In this document: positions 36,060-64,000 of the stretch, in pieces | Layout: every line of letters starts with the position of its first letter | How positions within the stretch are numbered: the first letter of the stretch is position 1 | Assembly: GCA_949316495.1 (NCBI GenBank) | Contig: OX439007.1 | Coordinates: 14,413,479 to 14,477,478, forward strand | Length of the DNA: 64,000 nt | Direction of reading: 5' to 3' | From: Amphiduros pacificus | Taxonomy: Eukaryota; Annelida; Polychaeta; Phyllodocida; Hesionidae | Notes under the pieces: model-generated | What the model saw: the letters and a program-made list of their open reading frames with translations, nothing else | Database searches by the model: none | What the model was told of the DNA's origin: nothing | Program-made: the position numbers and the translations under genes

Positions 36060-38169
36060 AGACTTCAATGTATCATAGCATAAGTTGGTGTGCAACTATT
36101 GAATGGCATCTATGACCTAACTCAAAATCCTCAAATAACTGTACAATGTATATTTAGTATTAACACTGCACATCAAACAACAGACATGTAACTATTTAGA
36201 GGTAAAGATCCTATCTATATATCTCATAATGTGTCATATAGAGCTGATATTCCAGTTTGATAGTATGACCAGGCATCAATTTTCACATATCGAAGACTCA
36301 TATCATGATAAAACTATTTTGAAGTAATGCATTTTGGAGATTTCATCATCAGGTATGTGGACATAATTAAATCTAAACAATTTTAGCCATATTTTATCAA
36401 GACTTTAACAATGATTAATGTGTCAGACCATAAAATTGTGTGCGGCCACTAAGAATGACATCAGGTATCAATTTTTAGACCTTACAGATTCAAATCACAC
36501 TAAAACAGTTTTGCAGGCAGTGATTATATCCTCAGGTATGTCGACAAAAGAAAATAATAACAGTTTCAGCTATGTTCTATCAAAACCTTTAAAAAATCCA
36601 TTGTATCACAGCATGTCCTATAATGTCTCATATAGAGCTGATATTTCAGTATGAAAGCATCACAATAAATCTGTTCTGTAGGCAATATATTGATAGGATT
36701 TTATCCTCAGGTATGTAGACACAATGAAATATGAATAATTTCAGCCATGTTTTATCAAAATAAAAAAAAATCCATTGTATCACAGCATAAAATGGTGTGT
36801 GACTACTGACAATGACATCTATGAGCTCTGTTTTAATAGAAAAATAATTCAAAATCCTCAAATAACTGTGCAATGAGTATATAGTATTAACATTGCACAC
36901 CAAAATATAATCATTTAAATATTTAGAGGTCAATATCTTATCCACATTCCTCATAATGTCTCATATAGTGCTGATATTTCAATTTGATAGCATGACCAGG
37001 CATCGGTTTTAACATCTCTTGGGCTCATATCACAATAAAACTGTTCTGTAGGCAATATATTTTTGGGATTATATCCTCAGGTATGTGGACACAATGAAAT
37101 ATGAACAATTTCAGCCATATTTTATAAAAATTTCAAAAATATTCATTGCTTCACGGCATAAAATGATGTGCGACGACTGAAAAACGGTATCTATGAGCTG
37201 TCTGCATAAAGAAATAATTCAAAATCTTCAAATAACTGCAATGACGATCTAATATTATTATTGTACATCAAAACAAAGACATTTCACTATTCAGAGTTCA
37301 ATATCCTATCCACATGTCCTATAATGTCTCATATAGAGCTGATATTTCAGTTCTAAAGCATGACCAGACATCAATTTTAACGTCGCTTGGGCTGATATCA
37401 CAGTAAATCTGTGCTGTAGGCAATATATTGATAGGATTTTATTCTCAGGTATGTAGCAGTGTTCGCCAAAAGTCGTCGGCCCGTCGGACAATGCCGGCCG
37501 TTATTTCACATTGTCCGCCGATAATGACTGAAAACGGCGGCCAAATTGTCCGCCATTCTTTACCTGTGCAGTTTTTCATTGTAGTTGTCACAAATACGTT
37601 TTATTGGTTCGTTTTCGGAGATTTTCGGTTGCCGCCATTTTGTAAAGTTTGAGCTATATACGGGTCATTACGTTTGTCCCCGCCTGATTATTTCCGCCGT
37701 GTTCACTGCTGTTCAAAAGTCGAGCACGTTTTCCGGATTCGTACTCATTTAACAATTACAAAACGTGCACGACTTTACACATAAATCAAATGTGGTTCGT
37801 AATCTGGTCCCCTATCATTATTTCTAGTTCAAATTCATATTAAAAAACGTTACGTACCAGTCAAAATGCCTGAGAAGAGCAGACAACAATTTTACAACTT
37901 TGGGTATTCTTAGCTTTCTTTAAATGAATATTTGATTAATTTTCGTTTGAGAAATGATCAGAAATATATATGTAGGTATGTATGTAGATAGATATGTAGG
38001 TAGATATGTAGGTAGGTTGGTATGTAGGTAGGTTGGTATGCAGGTAAATATGTAGGTAGGTTGGTATGTATGTAGGTAGGTATGTAAGTAGATATGTAGG
38101 TTGGTATGTAGGTTTTATAAGCTGAATATCACGCCATGAGCAGACCTAGTCTGATATAGCGCTATACAA

Positions 38170-38202
<33 letters not shown>

Positions 38203-38760
38203 GTTATTATTATCTGTCACAAGCACGAAAAAGCCGCGAAATTAAAAAGAAAAAGTACGGGTTGAAATGTCTGATGTTGAAGACAAATGTCTGATGTTGG
38301 CTGGCTGAACATCAGACATATTGTCTGATGTGGGTCAAAAAGTTTTGGCGAACACTGATGTAGACACAATGAAATATAAATATTTTCAGCCATATTTTAT
38401 CAAAATTTCAAAAATATTCATTGCTTCACAGCATAAAATGATGTGCGACGACTGAAAAATGGTATCTATGAAATCCTCAAATAACTGTGCAATGAATATT
38501 AGTATTAACACTGCACATCAAACTACAGACATGTAACTATTTAGAGGTAAAGATCCTGTCTATATAACTCATAATGTGCCATATAGTGCTGATATTTCAA
38601 TGTAATTGTGTGACCAGGCAACAATATCTCTCAGATTCATATCATGATAAAATGTTTTACAGTAATGTAAAAAGTGATTTCACAATCAGACATGAAGACA
38701 TAATGAAATGTTAACTGTTTCAGACATCTTTTAACAAAATTGGTAGACAAAATGATCACA
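36060..38760. repeat. Tandem array of a ~335-390-bp unit, about five copies
   Basis: The landmark 'ATAATGTCTCATATAGAGCTGATATTTC' (with variants) recurs near 36225, 36619, 36952, 37321 and 38570. Other shared blocks are 'cctcaggtatgtagacacaatgaaat', 'tttcagccat.ttttatcaaaat' and 'caaataactgtgcaatga'. The last interval is long because a 901-bp transposon is inserted; without it the spacing is 341 bp. Confidence 0.85.
37457..38357. mobile_element. Non-autonomous DNA transposon (CAGTG..CACTG ends) inside the tandem array
   Basis: Terminal inverted repeats CAGTGTTCGCCAAAA (37457) and TTTTGGCGAACACTG (ends 38357). ATGTAG on both sides (37451-37456 and 38358-38363) is a 6-bp target duplication. The neighbouring array unit 'caggtatgtagacacaatg' at 36711 is the empty site. 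The interior has a GC-rich region, GTAGGTAGGTTGGTAT-type minisatellite (37975-38110) and a LINE 3' tail with short (ATT)n (38130-38200). No transposase. The terminus is hAT-like, but hAT usually makes 8-bp duplications, so the superfamily is uncertain. Confidence 0.8.
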
Positions 38761-39687
38761 TGAATGCTGAAATTAAATTTATTGAATTGTAAGAATCTGC
38801 AAAAAGACCTTCATATGGTGTGTGATGATGAAATATGTGCTGCCCAACTCCACTACGAAAATGGGTCAGGTTCACAAATTTCACTCAGTGGGTTTAATCC
38901 GCTGCCACCTGTGATATCTAAATTTACCAGTGGCCTGCCTGAATGCCACTTCTGCACCCCTCCCATATCCTCTTTGACCACCCATCTGTGGTCTGATACA
39001 AAGACTAATCCTGTAATCTGCAGGACACTTTTACATGCTTCCTTTATTAATTTAACATCTTCTGTGAACATCTTCTGTGCAAATACCCATCCCTAATTAA
39101 TGTTCTGTCAAAGCAACAAGACTAGAAGAGAAGAGGTCCAGCTCTGGATTTATGGCATTATGTAACATAATTTTAATTTACCCCCTGCCATCACTGGGCC
39201 AAGATGCCTCAGATGAAGGCGGAGCAAGCGGCCAACTTCTGAAACTGATTATCTAACTCACTGTTGATAAGAATCTGACTCCTGTTTACTTTATTTTCCA
39301 TGATTTCACATCAGTCCCTCAGTAAACTTAACAAATTTCTAGGATTATACTGGATAAATATCCAACCTGCGCAACACTTATATCTTTGTCCCTGAAGGTC
39401 TCATACATGCGCGCTCTAGATAACTGCATTCAGCACATGTGCTTTAACATAATATGTCAGTTACTTCAATCTGCAAGTGATATTGTTCCTTCTGGACTAT
39501 TCTAAAGTGAGAATAAGGTAATTAGCAAATACTTTTAGCAATAAATAACATAAATTTTGACTGTGCTACGATCACTTGACCCCTAAACCATTCAGCAGAT
39601 GGGCAGATTATTTACTGGCATGCATGTTTGTTTTAGGTGTCAACTGACTGGATCACTTCTTAAAACTGGCTTCTATGTTACTTTGGA

Positions 39688-39777
<90 letters not shown>

Positions 39778-40559
39778 TTCATTTGAAATTTTATTTGTTA
39801 AAACACTGTTATTTTAGCCAAAGATCATTTCAATATTTTTGTGCTGATAACCATCTGCTGAACACCTCCGTTGACATACTATATGAGTGCTGCACATGTG
39901 CACCACATAAACAGTGTTCACATTGCTATGGTGCAGTATCTAAGCATGAAGGGTAATGCCATGTCTTGAGGGGTTGCATACACCATTACCCAAATCAGTG
40001 TGAAATGATAATGACTTTAATCTTTCACTGCTTAACCCTCATGCTGATATACTTTATTACTTTCATAACTTGATGTAACACAACTTTTATGGAATAGTCT
40101 TTTGGGAATCAGGATATATTAAGTGATTTCTTGAAAATAAACCCAAATTGATTTTAAACCAAGACCTAAGACTGAAAACAAGCATGTTTTCAACAGGAAG
40201 CATGTTATGATTATATCTTGTATATCATGACCACTCACACATGCATATTCATTTAAACAAAATAACAGTTTTTAAGTTTTTATAGTAACCTTACAAATAG
40301 GCAATTTCATGTGAAATTGTTTTTTTAATTGAAAATTTTCCCTCATAATATGTTGAAAGAAAAATAAAATGAAAAATATGACATGTTCACAAGAAAATTA
40401 TTAAATAAAAAAGAATGATGTTAATTTTGAAGTAAATGTTGGAATACCAGGCAAGGATAGAATTTTCATCCATCCAAAGAAAACAAGAAAGCTGGAAATG
40501 CAATTCACATCACAGTCAAAGGTGGGTGCTTGCCCACTGAGATTTATGTTTGATGAAGA
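38761..40559. other. No supportable gene; (AT)n microsatellite at 39690-39774
   Basis: A 110-codon plus-strand frame at 38764-39096 and a 72-codon minus-strand frame over the same bases show no motif I know. The (AT)n run is preceded by 'actttggacta', as is the one at 61300. Confidence 0.4.
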
Positions 40560-40710
40560 AACAGGATCCCCGTTGTAACGCGTTAAACCTCCAATTAAGA
40601 GAAGGCAGAAAAGTCTTGACAGTTTTATGGGATTTTTATTGCTGTTATATCGCGATGTATCGCTACTAATCTCGCGAGATAATGTTGCGTACTCTTTGGG
40701 CTCTACTGTA
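40560..40710 (-). mobile_element. Right/inverted end of a pogo/Tigger-like DNA element
   Basis: Ends GCGTACTCTTTGGGCTCTACTG followed by TA (40709-40710), the inverse of the terminus at 33576. Subterminal ATCGCGATGTATCGC is also shared. The two ends could border one 7.1-kb composite or belong to two separate remnants. Confidence 0.5.
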
Positions 40711-40789
40711 GTATCTCATTTGACTGTTACCATCCCTTATGAGCCTTTTTATGCTGTGAGGGTCCATCAGTCAACACTGTAGCTTAATG

Positions 40790-40925
40790 CTCGATTTTAG
40801 TGTCATCAGGTCACCTGGTCATGCCTACCGGCTCCATTGCACCCCCATAAGGGCCCTTCAAAGGGAGCACAAGGCCCGAACAACTAAATCCACTTTCAGC
40901 ATCTACCTCTAAGTATACTTGTTTT
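40790..40925 (+). repeat. Dispersed repeat R2, copy 1
   Basis: Shares 'acctggtcatgcctac.ggc', 'ccccata.gg', 'cccgaa.aacta..cccactttca' with 44870-44975 in the same orientation. Family unknown. Confidence 0.55.
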
Positions 40926-41289
40926 GCCCAATCGCCGTCACGTCCGAAAGGCGTCACGGCAAATATCCAAATAGGTCAAGAAATATTCAAGGTTTAATAT
41001 CTGGATGGGGCACCCACAGATATCTTTGAATTTTGACCCTTCTTTTGCCCAATCACCGAAACGTGATTGGCTATTCATGGCTTTTCTTTCCACCCCTGCT
41101 CAAGTGAATATTATTTTAATGACTGGTAACTGATTGTTTTCTTTAATTTCAAATGATATGGGACCAGTTAATAGATATTGACAGCTTTGGACCCCTTGCA
41201 CAATCGGCGTCAATAGTCATCTGCTAGATGTCACAGCAGTAAAAGGTCAGACTTTGGACCCATAACAGCGATGGGATGTAGCAATACTA

Positions 41290-41571
41290 TAGTGTTCTCC
41301 ACCACCAATCGGCAAAACGGGTTTGACTCAGTTTTTGCAGCTGGCGACTGATATCAAGTATTTATATTTTCTTTATTTTATGTCATCCAAAGAATAATCA
41401 AGCCTTTTTGGGAGATTTTAGATAGAATCATGTCGTAACATATGAATTATCACTAAAAGAGTTGGGTATTTAAAAATCTCATGCAAACGAGATTTTACAG
41501 AAAAAACAATAATCTCAAACCTCTCCATATCACCTATCTGGGCTTTGCCGATGGGTGATTGGAGAACACTA
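41290..41571. mobile_element. 282-bp MITE with 10-bp target duplication (Mutator-type)
   Basis: Inverted termini TAGTGTTCTCCACCACC and, read inversely from the right, TAGTGTTCTCCAATCACC, both followed by ATCGGCAAA; about 30 bp with few mismatches. Flanks carry AGCAATACTA on each side (41280-41289 and 41572-41581). A 9-11-bp duplication is characteristic of Mutator-like elements. No coding capacity. A Mutator-like transposase fossil sits at 7300-10420, but its ends are unknown, so a relationship is only a guess. Confidence 0.8.
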
Positions 41572-42436
41572 AGCAATACTAGGCAATACCAAATGGCATC
41601 CCACCGAGAGTAGGGAGCATTTCAGTGGAACAAACAAACCTCCTTTTGGAAAAGCTATGAGTGGCCTCTTAAAATGATATGAATATGCTTATTAGATATT
41701 TATCGTATTTGTAACATTTCTGAATTTGTAAATCCCTGCAGTAATGGACGATTTACTTGTTAACAATGATGTACTTTACATTATCCCATGAAACACATTG
41801 TACTTGACCATGGGACAAAAGTGCCAATATTCACAACATTCACATCCGTTTCTATTAGATGACAAGAATACTACAGTAGCTAAATGATTTAGCTGATTAT
41901 TGATGACACTTATGTAGAGTACATAGTTCTCCCTGGAGATTTTTAGTCTTTTCATCACGCCACCGCACTCCCTCGATTGTACCACTGCAGAAGGTCATAC
42001 AGTGAAGCGGTGCACCTTCCAACCACCAGGTTAAAAAAATTGACATTTTCTGTGACTATAACTTTCCATTTTCACTGAAAAGGTTCAAAGATGCCATAAA
42101 TGTAAAGGTATTATTTGCACTGAATGATATGTCTGAAATACATGTTGGGTAAAATGCATTGATGCACATTTCAAAGCAATGCAGAATGATTTTTTTTTAT
42201 TTAATGGGAGAGAATCTATACTGTAAAGTGACCTGGGCAGTATCGTTCAGTTTTTCTCATATATTCAATGATATAATACAGGAGACGTGTATAGATAAGA
42301 ACCTGAAGTATTTCACGTTTATTGCCATACGTGAATTATCAGCTTTAATGTAATTTGTAGTTGGCTTGCCATCCGTGGCTGTGGCGGACACCTTTTACTG
42401 AGGAACAGCGCGCATTGCTACTGACATACCTGTGAC

Positions 42437-63197
<20,761 letters not shown>

Positions 63198-64000
63198 GTA
63201 ATTGAATGCCTTATACCTATTTCATTATTATCACATATTAGGTATTTCACAGATTTGTTTATGATAATAAAGATCAGGGGTGGGAGCGATTCTAAGACAA
63301 GTACACTTGAATGCAGTGTTCAGGCTAGCATTTCTATCAAGTTGGTTTTAGTAAATAAATATATATATATCTTATATAATTCAGATGATTGTGATTTGCA
63401 ATTAATTCTAAAACAATGCAAAGCAGTGCAATCATGATAGTATATGCAGTACTGTGTTTGTGTGAGCCAGGTTAACAGGTCATTTACATGTAGCCATTGT
63501 TACCGTACGGTACCTTTCAGCTTTTATTCGAATCGGCTGTGATTTAGTGTCCAGCTAAATTGCGACTATCCGGAATTGAGGCGATTATGTTCTGGCTAAG
63601 TTGTTAGTGGTCAAAACAGCGTGAAATCAGAATTTTAGCCCAGTACCATTCATAGCTCTCCCACCTCTGTCATTGGTCATTGGTCGTGGTCATTGTAACA
63701 TTTCCACCACCAGTACTGCACACAGTTTCAAGCTACAAAACACGCGGCAATTATTTCGAATCAAACAAAACCTAATGATATTGTGAATATTAGAAATAGT
63801 ACACATACTTTAGTCGCTGTCTTGAAGATTAAAATGAAGACATACCTAATGAGGAAGAACTTCTTAGACATAGCGCTTTGAACATGCATTGTCTGGTTTC
63901 AACCTTATACAGATTTTATTATTATCATTATATTATTATTAATGTCACTATGTTCTTTATCATTGGTGAAGAATGTGTTATACCCGAGGAGGTGGAATGC
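63198..64000 (+). other. Start of intron 29, with a LINE 3' end at 63800-63945
   Basis: No further module exon appears before the window ends. At 63800-63945, 'gattaaaatgaagacatacc..atagcgctttgaacatgcattgtctggtttcaacc' plus (ATT)n matches the LINE 3' end (KTYLMRKNFLD like the KTCMFRKCFPD end of ORF2), plus strand, 5'-truncated. Confidence 0.7.

Noticed and set aside
38764-39096. 110-codon plus-strand frame and the 72-codon frame opposite it
   Set aside because: Moderately coding-like composition but no recognisable domain, initiation context or partner exons.

Overview
The window is AT-rich metazoan DNA with long introns, many microsatellites and several transposon families. The modular cysteine-rich gene on the right, a tRNA-derived SINE, a Jockey-superfamily LINE and a Mutator-like/YqaJ transposon together suggest a marine invertebrate (lophotrochozoan or invertebrate deuterostome). 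I cannot name the species from sequence alone.

Layout: (1) 0-1.3 kb holds the last two exons of an unrecognised host gene (+). (2) 3.3-10.4 kb is a graveyard of mobile elements, mostly on the minus strand: a 5'-truncated LINE, several tRNA-derived SINE copies, and a decayed Mutator-like transposon with a YqaJ-type nuclease region. (3) 11-17.5 kb is a nearly full-length LINE on the minus strand, with a KH-domain ORF1 and an endonuclease/reverse-transcriptase ORF2 carrying two in-frame stops and one frameshift. (4) 18.8-19.5 kb is a solo LTR with TG..CA ends and a 4-bp target duplication. (5) 20.05-26.65 kb is a pair of ~1.1-kb inverted repeats enclosing 4.4 kb that carries an intact intronless type II membrane protein with glycosyltransferase features. 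(6) 26.7-42.4 kb is mostly non-coding: a perfect 187-bp palindrome, (ATT)n arrays, a ~31-bp minisatellite, a ~350-bp tandem array interrupted by a DNA transposon, pogo-like terminal sequences and a Mutator-type MITE with a 10-bp target duplication.

(7) 42.4-64 kb is the main content: one plus-strand gene, at least 29 exons and about 2,000 residues in the window, running off the right edge. Its first three exons encode the cytoplasmic N-terminus, first transmembrane helix and post-TM1 segment of a DEG/ENaC-type sodium channel (HG gating motif, FPALTICN). In compatible splice phase these lead into a series of extracellular modules: one PAN/Apple, six MAM, six LDLR class A and seven kringle domains. 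Every module is bounded by phase-1 introns. The rest of the channel (palm/finger region, TM2) would have to lie beyond 64 kb. If transcription confirms the joins, this is a DEG/ENaC subunit carrying a ~1,870-residue modular adhesive ectodomain, and it is the most notable system here. One of its introns holds a 33-copy minisatellite whose unit is a duplicated exon end plus 5' splice site, so 12 extra GTAAGT donors follow the real one.
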